Shown: in pieces, positions 41,077 through 50,292 of the stretch
Position numbering within the stretch: the stretch's first letter is position 1
How the letters are laid out: every line of letters begins with the position of its first letter
From: Saprospiraceae bacterium
Lineage (GTDB): Bacteria; Bacteroidota; Bacteroidia; Chitinophagales; Saprospiraceae
Direction: 5' to 3'
Assembly: GCA_016717105.1 (NCBI GenBank)
Contig: JADKGF010000058.1
Location: 1 to 64,000, forward strand
Length of the DNA: 64,000 nt
The notes under the pieces: generated by a model
Databases searched by the model: none
What the model saw: the letters and a program-made list of their open reading frames with translations, nothing else
What the model was told of the DNA's origin: nothing
Made by a program: the position numbers and the translations under genes

Positions 41077-42270
41077 TTATGCATCCAATTCACCGGCTAT
41101 GACATTCATACTACTCATAGTGAGTATTGCATCACTAAGCATAGCGCCTTTGATCATCTCAGGGTAAGCCTGATAATAAATAAAACACGGTCGTCTCATG
41201 TGTAAACGATACGGTTGTCTGCCTCCATCACTTACCAAATAAAATCCCAATTCACCATTACCGCCTTCGACACTATGGTACACTTGGCCTTTAGGTACAT
41301 TGATTTCACCCATTACGATTTTGAAATGCCAGATGAGTCCTTCCATACTATTATACACGTCGTCTTTGGGTGGAAGATAAAATTCAGGTACATCTGCATG
41401 GTGTTTGCCTTCAGGCAAATTTTTAACGGCTTGTTTGATGATGCTTAAACTCTGCCACATTTCTTCTTGTCTTACGCAAAATCTATCATATGTGTCTCCA
41501 TTGCTACCTACTGGAATGGTAAAATCAAAATCTTGATATGAACAATATGGATTCATCACACGTACATCGTAATCGACACCTGCAGCTCTTAAGTTCGGAC
41601 CAGTAAAGCCATATTCAAGTGCTCTTTCGCCGGAAATACCACCAACATTGATGGTCCTATCCATAAATATCCTGTTTCGGATTACCAATTTCTCAAATTC
41701 TTGAAGTGCCTTTGGTAATTCTTTTACAATGACATCAATTTTATCAAAAGCGCTCTTGGAAAAATCCCTTTCAAATCCGCCAATCCTGCCCATATTGGTT
41801 GTCAATCGTGCACCACAAATTTCTTCGTACACGTCGTAAATTTTCTCACGCCATTGGAATACATAAAGAAATCCTGTCAAAGCGCCAGTATCCACTGCGA
41901 CAACACTATTACATATGATGTGATCTGCTATTCTCGCCAATTCCATCACAATAACTCTTAGGTAATCAACACGCTTCGGAGTTTCTATACCAAGGAGTTT
42001 TTCCATGGTGAGATGCCATCCAATGTTATTTATAGGTGCAGAACAATAATTTAATCTGTCCGTAATCGTTGTTATTTGGAAAAAAGGTCTGTTTTCAGCC
42101 AGTTTTTCGAAAGCTCGATGAATGTATCCTATGGTAGGCTGGGCATCGACAATGATTTCGCCATCCATTTTCAAAATATTTTGAAAAATACCATGCGTCG
42201 CAGGGTGTGTTGGCCCGAGATTAAGATAATTGTATTGTTTCAGCTCATCTCCTGTCTGAACAACGCCGTT
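41077..42270 (-). CDS. nuoD: NADH-quinone oxidoreductase subunit D, start disturbed
   Basis: The quinone-site subunit related to hydrogenase large chains, about 397 residues. Family blocks are NLGPTHPATHGI (conserved His pair), DGEIIVDAQPTIGYIHRAFE, NYCSAPINNIGWHLTMEKLL and GFTGPNLRAAGVDYDVR. The frame is open back to 42270. The only in-frame ATG near the nuoC stop (42277-42279) is followed at once by TGA TAA, while the first internal ATG (42174) would cut off the conserved GPTHPATHG. The true start probably lies at 42279, with a local sequence error. Confidence 0.9.
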   Translation of the reverse strand, partial: NGVVQTGDELKQYNYLNLGPTHPATHGIFQNILKMDGEIIVDAQPTIGYIHRAFEKLAENRPFFQITTITDRLNYCSAPINNIGWHLTMEKLLGIETPKRVDYLRVIVMELARIADHIICNSVVAVDTGALTGFLYVFQWREKIYDVYEEICGARLTTNMGRIGGFERDFSKSAFDKIDVIVKELPKALQEFEKLVIRNRIFMDRTINVGGISGERALEYGFTGPNLRAAGVDYDVRVMNPYCSYQDFDFTIPVGSNGDTYDRFCVRQEEMWQSLSIIKQAVKNLPEGKHHADVPEFYLPPKDDVYNSMEGLIWHFKIVMGEINVPKGQVYHSVEGGNGELGFYLVSDGGRQPYRLHMRRPCFIYYQAYPEMIKGAMLSDAILTMSSMNVIAGELDA

Positions 42271-42292
42271 TTATCACATGTTGTTTTCAAAA

Positions 42293-42797
42293 TTATCGTC
42301 CGAAATATTTATCATCTTTGTCTGTTCTGGTGGCATCCACTAAAGGATATTGTTTTAATAAAGGATGATAATCCATATCTTCTACATTCAGGATGATCCG
42401 CAAATCAGGGTGTCCCAAAAAATAATACCATAAAATTCAAATGTTTCTCTTTCCATCCAATTAGCAGCCGCATACAAATGGCACAAAGTCGGTATTTCAG
42501 GATTTTCTTTTAGTAAAAATACATGTATTCTAAACCTAAGATTATTGACCAAACTGTGTAAATGATAAACAACTGATAGTTCTCTGCCTAGTTGGTCAGG
42601 AAAATGTACGCCGCATAAACTTTAAAAAAATTCACCTTGATAGTTTCATGATTCTTTAACCAAGTAATCAGTTCTATTACAAGCGATTTGTCAACAATAA
42701 AATCCAATGTACCATAACTTTCTTCTATACCGAGAATACCTTTGTCGAATCTTGCGGTGACCGCTTCTTTTAGAAATTCATTATCAATCGTCGGCAT
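42293..42797 (-). CDS. nuoC: NADH-quinone oxidoreductase subunit C, two frameshifts
   Basis: The 30-kDa-type subunit. The written frame gives 69 residues (MPTIDNEFLKEAV...), then breaks near 42620, where one A is missing (KDLCGVHFPDQLGRELSVVY after correction). A second break at the A-run 42417-42422 needs one more base, giving ETFEFYGIIFLGHPDLRII and a normal end DKDDKYFGR at 42293. Both corrected blocks are hallmark NuoC sequence. About 168 residues. Start overlaps the nuoB stop (TAATG). Confidence 0.9.
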
Positions 42798-43341
42798 TAG
42801 TCAATATTGTATGATTGTAACAATTGATTATATTCTTCGGATTGTCTTCTCTGATAGGTTCATGTTTTATCAGTTCCTGAATTTTAAGATGCCGTCTAAG
42901 ATAGCTTCTGGTGGCGGCGGACAACCGGTACATAAACGTCCACAGGAATTACCTTGTCTATGCCTTGCAATACAGGTATGTATCAAAAATACCTCCGCTA
43001 CTGGCGCATGCACCCACGGCAATTACCCACTTAGGTTCTGCCATTTGTGTATAAACTTGCTTTAAGACAGGACCCATTTTCTTTGCTATAGTACCCATTA
43101 CCATAAGTAAGTCTGCTTGTCTCGGCGAAAAACTAAGTCTTTCAGCTCCAAATCTTCCTAAATCATATGTTGCAGCCATGGTTGCCATAAATTCTATCCC
43201 ACAGCAAGATGTAGCAAATGGGAGTGGCCAAATAGAATTGGCCCGTGCTAATCCAATGACTTTTTCCATTTGTGTAAGTCCGAAGCCATCACCTACATAC
43301 ATCTCTGGGCTTCCATGTTGTTTGATAGTGTTCAATCCCAT
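42797..43341 (-). CDS. nuoB: NADH-quinone oxidoreductase subunit B, four frameshifts
   Basis: The subunit carrying cluster N2, the last electron carrier before quinone. The intact front has FATSCCGIEFMATMAA, RQADLLMVMGTIAKKM and VIAVGACASSGGIFDTY. Downstream, four one-base losses (near 42975, 42925-42928, 42882-42885 and 42838) scatter the rest over several frames. Corrected, it reads SVLQGIDKVIPVDVYVPGCP, then PPPEAILDGILKIQELIK, and ends YNQLLQSYNID. The stop TAA at 42797-42799 overlaps the nuoC ATG. Restored length is about 182 residues. Confidence 0.91.
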
Positions 43342-43712
43342 TGTAATGCACCTTTTTTAATTACATAAAAATAACCTAATAAAAACGGGGCAATGAAGAT
43401 GATCATTTTAATTAATCCACCAATACCCAGTTCCCTAAAATTGATAGCCCACGGGTAAAAGAAAATAATTTCAATATCGAAAAGTACAAATAGAATGGCT
43501 GCTAAAAAATATTTGACAGAAAATGGAAGCCTTGCACTGCCGATTGAATCAAGACCGCACTCGAAACTCTGCAGTTTTTGTTCACCTTTTCGTTTTGGTC
43601 CTACTATGTGTGAAAGGAAAAAAGTTGCCGAAACAAATCCCGCTGCTACAATAAACTGAATCAAGATGGCGAAGTAATCCAGTTTGATACCTTCAAATAC
43701 TGATGCTTCCAT
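43332..43712 (-). CDS. nuoA: NADH-quinone oxidoreductase subunit A
   Basis: A 126-residue membrane subunit with three helices. The conserved loop motif FECGLDSIGSARLPFSVKYF is followed by FVLFDIEIIFFYPWAI, both diagnostic for NuoA/ND3. It is the first gene of the operon; its 3' end overlaps nuoB by ten bases. A TATCTTTG element lies 44 bases upstream. Confidence 0.97.
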   Translation of the reverse strand: MEASVFEGIKLDYFAILIQFIVAAGFVSATFFLSHIVGPKRKGEQKLQSFECGLDSIGSARLPFSVKYFLAAILFVLFDIEIIFFYPWAINFRELGIGGLIKMIIFIAPFLLGYFYVIKKGALQWD

Positions 43713-43755
43713 TAATTAATATTGCACTTCTAAAGAAGTATTGGATATGAAACCG

Positions 43756-43763
43756 CAAAGATA
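43756..43763 (-). promoter_or_regulatory. Promoter -7 element TATCTTTG for nuo operon
   Basis: TATCTTTG on the minus strand fits TAnnTTTG and would start a transcript with a leader of about 35-40 bases before nuoA. The -33 region is AT-rich without a clear TTTG. Confidence 0.55.
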
Positions 43764-44062
43764 ATGTATATACATCAGTCTATTAAAATATTAACGAATA
43801 AAATTTTTTTGATTTGTTTAATTTAGAAGATTTCTTTTGTGTGATTACTGTTTATTTTCTAGATTTTTATCTTTATTTTGCTTATTAAGCTTTATGCCTT
43901 TTAAGATGATATTGGTATTAGGACGTAAATCTGCTATTTTTATTCTTTTTTCTGAATCATTATATTACATTTATTTATTAGTAAAAATTAAAATGTGTAT
44001 AAAATAAAATTTTAAAAACAATATATTTTAATAAAATAATATGTAGAATTAAAATATTGTAT
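43764..44062. other. AT-rich intergenic region
   Basis: An extremely AT-rich spacer between the divergent nuo operon and the Gly-rich small gene. I see no gene, strong hairpin or repeat in it. Confidence 0.6.
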
Positions 44063-44070
44063 TATATTTG
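44063..44070 (+). promoter_or_regulatory. Promoter -7 element TATATTTG
   Basis: TATATTTG fits TAnnTTTG and lies about 30 bases before the ATG at 44100. Confidence 0.45.
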
Positions 44071-44099
44071 TTATTATTTCACATCAAAACAAAAGTAAA

Positions 44100-44384
44100 A
44101 TGGATTACTTACCTTTAATTATTCAGTTACTAAGTGGTGCTGCAGGAGGCAATTTAGCTGCCAAATTAATGCCTAAATCTTCAATGGGTACTTTGGTGAA
44201 TTCAATACTAGGCATTGCAGGTGGCGGTATTGGCGGCCAACTTTTAGGAATGCTGGGCATGGCACCTTCTGGAGGCATGGACCTTATGGGGATTTTAGGG
44301 AGCATAGCAGGTGGTGGTGTTGGAGGCGGACTTTTAATGACAATTATAAGTGTCATCAAAGGCATGATGAGTAGCAAAAGTTGA
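44100..44384 (+). CDS. Small Gly-rich hydrophobic membrane protein
   Basis: A 94-residue protein with alternating glycine-rich hydrophobic stretches (GIAGGGIGGQLLGMLG, SIAGGGVGGGLLMTII), the pattern of glycine-zipper membrane helices. Two or three spans are likely. It ends KGMMSSKS. It has its own promoter-like element and a strong terminator, so it is a single-gene unit. I know no function for it. Confidence 0.75.
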   Translation: MDYLPLIIQLLSGAAGGNLAAKLMPKSSMGTLVNSILGIAGGGIGGQLLGMLGMAPSGGMDLMGILGSIAGGGVGGGLLMTIISVIKGMMSSKS

Positions 44385-44427
44385 CAATTTTTGATAAAAC
44401 TTAAATTTTCATAGGAATTTCTTCGAG

Positions 44428-44460
44428 GGATAAATCAATAAATCGGTTTATCCTTTTTTT
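44428..44460 (+). terminator. Intrinsic terminator, overlapping PAP2 3' end
   Basis: GGATAAA (44428-44434) pairs with TTTATCC (44447-44453), followed by seven T. It serves the plus-strand Gly-rich gene and overlaps the last codons of the convergent PAP2 gene. Confidence 0.75.
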
Positions 44461-45058
44461 GTTTTTTTACTAATATCTTTTTATTGATATAATTACATAA
44501 AAGTGCTGCTCCTGTACCTGTGATTGCACCTGCGAGAACATCACTTGGATAATGCACACCAAGATGCATTCTGGAATACCCAACGCTTCCTGCCCATATA
44601 TAGGCAGGAACGAAAACATACCACTTCGGAAATGCAAGGCTAAGACTAGTTGCTGTACTAAAAGCTGTAGATGTATGTCCAGATGGAAAAGATGGGCTAC
44701 CCGCATCATCGAGTTTTTGGAGGTCTGGGTAAGTTACAAAAGGCCGCTCACGTAGGATAGCATGTTTTAAAGAATATGAAATGACTGAAGCACTGATAAT
44801 TGAAGCACTTATTACCAATCCTTTATTTCTGAGTTCATGATTTTTTAAGATAATGGCTGATGTCAATATTCCTAAAGGGACTATGAAACTTACTGGTGTC
44901 GCACTGTCACTTATGCCTTTAAAAGTATGATCTAGACTAGTATTTCTATTTACATTGATGCGTCGAAGCAAGTTAATATCTGCATTTTGTGCATTTATTA
45001 ATGCTGGAATTTGGGTAAAAATGAGAAACGGGACTAAATATTTTATCTTGGATAACAT
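44435..45058 (-). CDS. PAP2-family phosphatase
   Basis: 207 residues with a signal-like N-terminus (FLIFTQIPALINAQ) and several helices. The three phosphatase motifs are present: LRERPF preceded by KHAI (KxxxxxxRP-type), SFPSGHTSTAFS, and SRMHLGVHYPSDVLAG. It is an envelope lipid phosphatase, acting for example on undecaprenyl diphosphate or phosphatidate; the substrate cannot be told from sequence. A TAATTTTG element (45086-45093, minus) could be its promoter. Confidence 0.92.
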   Translation of the reverse strand: MLSKIKYLVPFLIFTQIPALINAQNADINLLRRINVNRNTSLDHTFKGISDSATPVSFIVPLGILTSAIILKNHELRNKGLVISASIISASVISYSLKHAILRERPFVTYPDLQKLDDAGSPSFPSGHTSTAFSTATSLSLAFPKWYVFVPAYIWAGSVGYSRMHLGVHYPSDVLAGAITGTGAALLCNYINKKILVKKQKKDKPIY

Positions 45059-45085
45059 GTATAACCATCAGTTTTATTAAAGTTG

Positions 45086-45093
45086 CAAAATTA
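45086..45093 (-). promoter_or_regulatory. Promoter -7 element TAATTTTG for PAP2 gene
   Basis: TAATTTTG on the minus strand fits TAnnTTTG, about 30 bases before the PAP2 ATG. No clear -33 element. Confidence 0.4.
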
Positions 45094-45188
45094 TCAAAAT
45101 AATGGGAAATCAGTTAATTATATATTGAAGAACATGTATATAATATGATTTTGGTCATCATGTCACGAATCCTTTTAGAAAAATTTGT

Positions 45189-45196
45189 TATTTTTG
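45189..45196 (+). promoter_or_regulatory. Promoter -7 element TATTTTTG for TonB receptor
   Basis: TATTTTTG fits TAnnTTTG and lies 20-26 bases before the two candidate ATGs at 45216 and 45222, giving a very short leader. Confidence 0.5.
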
Positions 45197-45215
45197 CCGT
45201 CACCCACCAAATGGA

Positions 45216-47894
45216 ATGCAGATGAATATCTCAATTAGACAAACCTATGCGAAAGTTCATAGGGTTTTTGGAGTTTTCTTTTTTTTATTAGCTTCATCAA
45301 ATTTTTTAATAAGCCAAGTATTTGTTTCTGGCACCGTGACTTCATCTGATCATGAGCCTTTGGTCAGTGTATTAGTAATTCCTGATGTAGGTCAGCCAGT
45401 TTATAGTGATAAAAATGGGGACTTCAAGATTCCTGTGCAGAAAGGCAAATGTACATTCGTTTTGAAATTTTTAGGTAATGAAGACCTGGTTATCGAAAAA
45501 GTCGTAAATGATGAGGATGTGAACCTTGGGAAACTCATCATGACTGAAAAGGCTACACTAATGAATGAAGTGAATATTAGTGCGACAACATTACCATTTA
45601 AAAGTAGTATCGCAGGTACCAATTATTACATAAGTCCATTACAACTCAAAAAAGTTCAACCTATATCGACTGAAGAAGTATTGAAAACGTTGCCAGGTGT
45701 AAATGTACTTGGTGATATGGGGATATCAAATAGACTCAATGTAAGTATACGAGGATCTTGGGGACGACGCTCTGAAAAAGTCTTGATTTTGGAAGATGGA
45801 TCACCGATTTCGCCAGCACCTTATACAGCGCCTGGTGTATATTACAATCCGGTATCTGATCGAATCGATGGTATCGAGGTGTACACGGGGCCTGATGTAC
45901 TGCGATATGGACCTAATAATATGTTTGGTATCATAAATTATATTACCCCAAAACCAAGTCAACAACCAGCTTTACGTGCAAAAATAACAGGAGGACAACG
46001 TGGGTATTTTACAGGCTTGTTATCGTATGGTGGCACTTGGCAAAAAGTGGGGACTCAAGTAGAAGCTGTTTATAAACGTTTTGATGGGTTTACCCAAAAC
46101 TCATCTGTAAATATGATCAACTTAAACGCTAAGGTTTTTGCAGAATTGGCTGAAAATCAATCAATACTTTTTAAAATTAGTGGTCAGTTTGAAGATAATC
46201 AGGCTTCACTTGCATCTTTGACACCATTTAGTTTTAATATTGATCCTACACAAAATCCACTAGATGCTGACCGTTTTATCATGCATCGTTACGGTTTGGA
46301 TATCATCCATAAGTGGGTTATCAATCCCAAATCCGACCTAATAACCAAAATTTTTGCTTCGGATTTTTACCGAGATTGGTGGAGACAAAATAATGCAGTA
46401 ATCCAAGCTTCGAAAGTGAGGGAATACGTAGGAAATGAGATATTTTCGCAGAGATATGCCTACCTTGAAGGCAAATCATTTGGAAAGGATGACTATGTCA
46501 GAGTAGGTACCTTGGTCAATGGTCGTGAATCTACATCAGATAGCAAGTGGGCTTTTAATGTTACATCACTTCAGGAGACATTTAAAAAATCATGGGAAGG
46601 AAATCACATCAATCATCATATCGAAGCACAGATTAAGGCATATCGCGAAACATATAATGATCAAATGTTGGCAGCTGATTCATCTAGGTGGGCTCGAAGT
46701 GGAAGGTACACAACAGATTTAGCTTATGATTTACAATCCATTTCTGGCTATTATCGTCACCAATTTGATATTAAAAACTGGGAATTCACACCAATATTAC
46801 GAATGGAAAAAGTCTGGATGCAAAGAGAAGATAGACTTTCCAATGCAAAGAATCCTGACCTGACATCAGCAGATGATCTTTCTCGGGTCAATACTTATCA
46901 AGTTTTTCAGCCTGGTGCCGCTATTTCATACCATTGGGACAATATTAAGTTTTTTGGAAGTATTTACAAAGGATACATTGCCCCATCGAAATATTTTGCC
47001 TTTTTGGTAGAGAGAGATGGTGTATTGGTAAACCCATTGACTCCCGAAGAACTTAGCAATATCAAGCCTGAAAAGAGTGTAAATTTAGAAGTTGGGCTGC
47101 GAGGAGAAATTTTAAGAAGCAAGCTTTCAGGTCAGATGGCTATCTTTAATACCCGAATAAGAAATTTTTATCTTGCAGGATGGAATGAGTTTTTTGATAA
47201 ATTGGGTGTAATAAACCTCCGTGGTGTAGAAGTTGCGCTAAAATGGGATGTTTTGCCTGACGAAAGCGAGCACAAATTCAATATCCAACCCAATGTTACT
47301 TTTTTACATTCTAAAATAATTTCTGGTGAATTGGTAGATAGACACTTATTTACACAAATAAAACATACCGACGCCACAAAGCAAGAATTTGTAGATAAAG
47401 TAAACAGTTTGCCCTCAGCTTATGATGTTTATGCAAAAGGAAGTGATGGTGTCATCCGTCAACTCACAGCTCCGATTTCCGTTTCTGACCTTGATAATAT
47501 CACCAAAACTGTGTATAAATTTGGCGAAGATGGTATAAGAAACGGTCGAACACCTTATGCACCTGAGTTGGCCATAAATGTTCATTTGTCTTACAGCTTT
47601 CGCAATCTAGGACTAGGGTTTACCTACAGTAGAGTAGGGCAGCAGTATGCGGAGTTTGCCAATTTTGAAAATGAGTCAGGCGATGGTGGAATAGGCAAGA
47701 TTAAAGCTTACAGCACCTATGATTTTAATGTAGATTATGACTTCAATTTTCATGGAGTAAGATGTACACTTTTTGGTGCCGCAAAAAATCTAGGGGATCA
47801 AATTTTTGTTGCATCCAGGCTCAATCGTGGTCAATCTGGACTTATGCCCGGCGGATTCAGACAAATTAATGGTGGAATAAATATTTTGTTGTAA
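45216..47894 (+). CDS. TonB-dependent receptor, FecA-like with carboxypeptidase-regulatory N-domain
   Basis: An 892-residue outer-membrane barrel. It has a signal peptide (VFFFLLASSNFLISQ), then a carboxypeptidase D regulatory-like domain (VSGTVTSSDHEPLVSV). The plug domain contains EEVLKTLPGVNVLG, NVSIRGSWGRRSEKVLILED and IEVYTGPDVLRYGPNNMFG. The barrel ends in the typical LMPGGFRQINGGINILL. The plug resembles Fe(III)-dicitrate/FecA receptors. No sigma/anti-sigma pair or periplasmic binding protein is adjacent, so the ligand is unknown. ATG 45222 is an alternative start two codons later. Confidence 0.9.
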   Translation: MQMNISIRQTYAKVHRVFGVFFFLLASSNFLISQVFVSGTVTSSDHEPLVSVLVIPDVGQPVYSDKNGDFKIPVQKGKCTFVLKFLGNEDLVIEKVVNDEDVNLGKLIMTEKATLMNEVNISATTLPFKSSIAGTNYYISPLQLKKVQPISTEEVLKTLPGVNVLGDMGISNRLNVSIRGSWGRRSEKVLILEDGSPISPAPYTAPGVYYNPVSDRIDGIEVYTGPDVLRYGPNNMFGIINYITPKPSQQPALRAKITGGQRGYFTGLLSYGGTWQKVGTQVEAVYKRFDGFTQNSSVNMINLNAKVFAELAENQSILFKISGQFEDNQASLASLTPFSFNIDPTQNPLDADRFIMHRYGLDIIHKWVINPKSDLITKIFASDFYRDWWRQNNAVIQASKVREYVGNEIFSQRYAYLEGKSFGKDDYVRVGTLVNGRESTSDSKWAFNVTSLQETFKKSWEGNHINHHIEAQIKAYRETYNDQMLAADSSRWARSGRYTTDLAYDLQSISGYYRHQFDIKNWEFTPILRMEKVWMQREDRLSNAKNPDLTSADDLSRVNTYQVFQPGAAISYHWDNIKFFGSIYKGYIAPSKYFAFLVERDGVLVNPLTPEELSNIKPEKSVNLEVGLRGEILRSKLSGQMAIFNTRIRNFYLAGWNEFFDKLGVINLRGVEVALKWDVLPDESEHKFNIQPNVTFLHSKIISGELVDRHLFTQIKHTDATKQEFVDKVNSLPSAYDVYAKGSDGVIRQLTAPISVSDLDNITKTVYKFGEDGIRNGRTPYAPELAINVHLSYSFRNLGLGFTYSRVGQQYAEFANFENESGDGGIGKIKAYSTYDFNVDYDFNFHGVRCTLFGAAKNLGDQIFVASRLNRGQSGLMPGGFRQINGGINILL

Positions 47895-47896
47895 TT

Positions 47897-47914
47897 TTCG
47901 GAAAATTTTCCGAA
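47897..47914. repeat. Perfect 18-bp palindrome at the 47914 start codon
   Basis: TTCGGAAAATTTTCCGAA is perfectly symmetric. It lies directly after the TonB receptor stop, and its last base is the A of the next ATG. It could be an operator, or a stem sequestering the start; it has no terminal T-run. Confidence 0.6.
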
Positions 47915-49701
47915 TGAATACAAATCCTATATCCCGTTGGGCATTGATCATTTGTTGCGTAGTTGTTACAGCTACTGCATTTTTCTTTTATCCACGCTGG
48001 AATAATACTGGTACAGAATCTACACTTTCATGGGACGCATCAGGTTACTATATGTACTTGCCGGCCCTATTTATTTATAAGGATATCAAGCAGTGCAATT
48101 TTAGAGATAGCATTCTTCAAAAATATCATCCTACACCTGACTTTCAACAAGCCTTCAAACATGAAAAATCTGGCAATTTTGTGATGAAATATGCTTCAGG
48201 ACAGGCATTGGTGACTTTACCATTTTTTATAGTAGGTCACTTGTGGGCAAGCAATTCTACCATATATCCTGCTGATGGATTTTCTTTTCCTTATCATTTT
48301 TCTGTAGGAGTTGGTTTATTCCTTCTTTCGCTTTTAGGTATGTTTTATTTGAGAAAGGTACTTTTAGTATATTTTAAAGATCGAACAGTTGCTGCATTAT
48401 TGATAATCTACGTTATTGGTACCAACTATATCAATTACGCGGCTGTAGATCAAGCTATGACTCACAGTACTTTATTTACTATCTATGCACTTTTATTGTG
48501 GATGACCATAAGATTTTACATTGCATACGAAAGTCGCTATGCCATTGCAATCGGAATTCTAACAGGATTGGCAACTTTGATAAGACCAACAGAAATTATT
48601 TCCATCTTGATACCTATGTTTTGGGGAATCAACTCAATATCAGGACTTAAGACTCGGATTGATGTAATCAAAAAACAGTTTTCTAAGTTTGTTTTAGCAG
48701 GAATATTTTTTGGTTTGGTGGCAATGATTCAGCCTATCTATTGGAAGATTGTTGCCAATGAATGGTTGGTTTATAGTTATGGAGATCAAGGTTTCAGTTG
48801 GCTCAAGCCTCACTTGTATGATTATCTCTTAAGTTATAGATGTGGATGGTGGCGATTTACACCGATGATGATTTTGCCATTTATTGGATTGTGGTCGTAC
48901 TACAAAAAGCAAGACACAAATTTTATTATTATCATTTTTTCTTTATTAAGCTTGTATATAGTCACTGCTTGGGATGTTTGGGATTATGGAGGCACAGCAG
49001 GAAGGGCTATGGTACAATATTATCCTATTCTTGCGTTTCCATTCTGTGCCTTGCTGGAATCTGTTGAGAATAAAAATATTTTGAAAACAGTGGTTTATGC
49101 TGTCATAGGTTTGTTTGCATACCTTAATGTTTGGTGGGTATATCATGCACATGGCGGTCAGGTGCAAGCTTTGGAATTGTCAAGAGCATATTATTTTGCA
49201 AAAGTTGGTAGATGGACAGCTGATGAAGAAGACAAAAAATTGTTGGATAATAAATATGTTTATCGAGATCAGCCAATAAATCCAGTGTCTGTTTATAAAA
49301 ACAACTTCGATCAAGATACATCTGCTAATATTGTTGTTCAGGATTCAAACCATATGATAAAATTGAACAAGGATTTACAGTTTACGGAACAGTATTTTAT
49401 CGATAGAACAAAGGATTTTAAAAAATGGATTAGGGTAAAGGCACTTTTCAAATGTACAAATAAAGAGTGGGATCTATGGCGTCAGTCACAGTTCATTCTT
49501 CGATTTTATGAAGGAGATAAGGAAGTACAAGCCAATATGATTCGTGTACATCGATTTATCAATGATGGTGAATCCAAGATATTGTACTTGGATGCCAAGG
49601 CGCCAGAAAGCTTCACCAAAATTGGGATTCATGTGTGGCATGCTGACAGTGACAAGGAATTGTTTATCGATGATTTAGAAGTAATAAGTTTTGATGATTA
49701 A
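47914..49701 (+). CDS. Polytopic membrane protein, GT-C glycosyltransferase-like
   Basis: 595 residues. There is one N-terminal span, then a periplasmic loop with acidic residues in SWDASGYYMYLPA (Asp41), where GT-C glycosyltransferases carry their catalytic Asp. About ten further spans follow to residue ~400, then a soluble C-terminal region (~420-595) of beta type with lectin-like character. Probably a membrane sugar transferase using a lipid-linked donor, but no specific family could be named. The gene starts 19 bases after the TonB receptor. Confidence 0.65.
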   Translation: MNTNPISRWALIICCVVVTATAFFFYPRWNNTGTESTLSWDASGYYMYLPALFIYKDIKQCNFRDSILQKYHPTPDFQQAFKHEKSGNFVMKYASGQALVTLPFFIVGHLWASNSTIYPADGFSFPYHFSVGVGLFLLSLLGMFYLRKVLLVYFKDRTVAALLIIYVIGTNYINYAAVDQAMTHSTLFTIYALLLWMTIRFYIAYESRYAIAIGILTGLATLIRPTEIISILIPMFWGINSISGLKTRIDVIKKQFSKFVLAGIFFGLVAMIQPIYWKIVANEWLVYSYGDQGFSWLKPHLYDYLLSYRCGWWRFTPMMILPFIGLWSYYKKQDTNFIIIIFSLLSLYIVTAWDVWDYGGTAGRAMVQYYPILAFPFCALLESVENKNILKTVVYAVIGLFAYLNVWWVYHAHGGQVQALELSRAYYFAKVGRWTADEEDKKLLDNKYVYRDQPINPVSVYKNNFDQDTSANIVVQDSNHMIKLNKDLQFTEQYFIDRTKDFKKWIRVKALFKCTNKEWDLWRQSQFILRFYEGDKEVQANMIRVHRFINDGESKILYLDAKAPESFTKIGIHVWHADSDKELFIDDLEVISFDD

Positions 49702-49830
49702 TGTTCCAAAAAGGCATGCAATAGCGATATTTTTATAAATAATGTGAGATTTTGTCCAGAATTGGGTTTAGAATGATTTATATTTGGTAAGCCTATAGTG
49801 AAAAATCTGTATTAGTGTTTTATTTTTTGT

Positions 49831-49838
49831 TACCTTTG
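49831..49838 (+). promoter_or_regulatory. Promoter -7 element TACCTTTG
   Basis: TACCTTTG fits TAnnTTTG, with a TGTTTT stretch near the -33 position. It lies about 35 bases before the lipoprotein ATG at 49873. Confidence 0.55.
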
Positions 49839-49872
49839 TGCAAAATTTTGACTAAAAAAGGTATTGGACTTT

Positions 49873-50235
49873 ATGAAACTGAAGTTTCTTGTTGTTTCTT
49901 CACTCATGTTTTCGGTTTATTCCTGCAAAAATGATGAGGCAGCTTACAGGCAAGCCATATTAGGATCATGGGATGTCTATGCATCTGAGATGAATGGCAA
50001 ACCTAATGATTTCATGAAAAATGGGTATTTTATATTCACAGCCGACAATTTAGTCACTTCCAATACTATTCCCGAAAACCAATCATCAGCATATAGCGTT
50101 AAAAAAGATAAGTTGGAGATTGATGGGATTGATGATTTTAATATGCATATCATTCGCTTAGACAAAGATACCTTGTGGTTGAAGGGAAAGATAAGTTACT
50201 ATGATATGAAGTATTTTATGGTACGCAGACAATGA
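49873..50235 (+). CDS. Small lipoprotein (lipocalin-like length)
   Basis: 120 residues from ATG 49873; the open frame starts at a TTG nine bases earlier, but MKLKFLVVSSLMFSVYSC is a clean lipoprotein signal with the acylated Cys at residue 18. The mature part (about 100 residues) begins KNDEAAYRQAILGSWDVYAS. A GSWDVYA start followed by short strands resembles the lipocalin-like lipoproteins of Bacteroidota. Cell-envelope located; function unknown. Confidence 0.75.
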   Translation: MKLKFLVVSSLMFSVYSCKNDEAAYRQAILGSWDVYASEMNGKPNDFMKNGYFIFTADNLVTSNTIPENQSSAYSVKKDKLEIDGIDDFNMHIIRLDKDTLWLKGKISYYDMKYFMVRRQ

Positions 50236-50292
50236 TTTTTTGATCATCATTTTCCTACAATATTTCATTATTCACCATAATTTATAAGGAAA

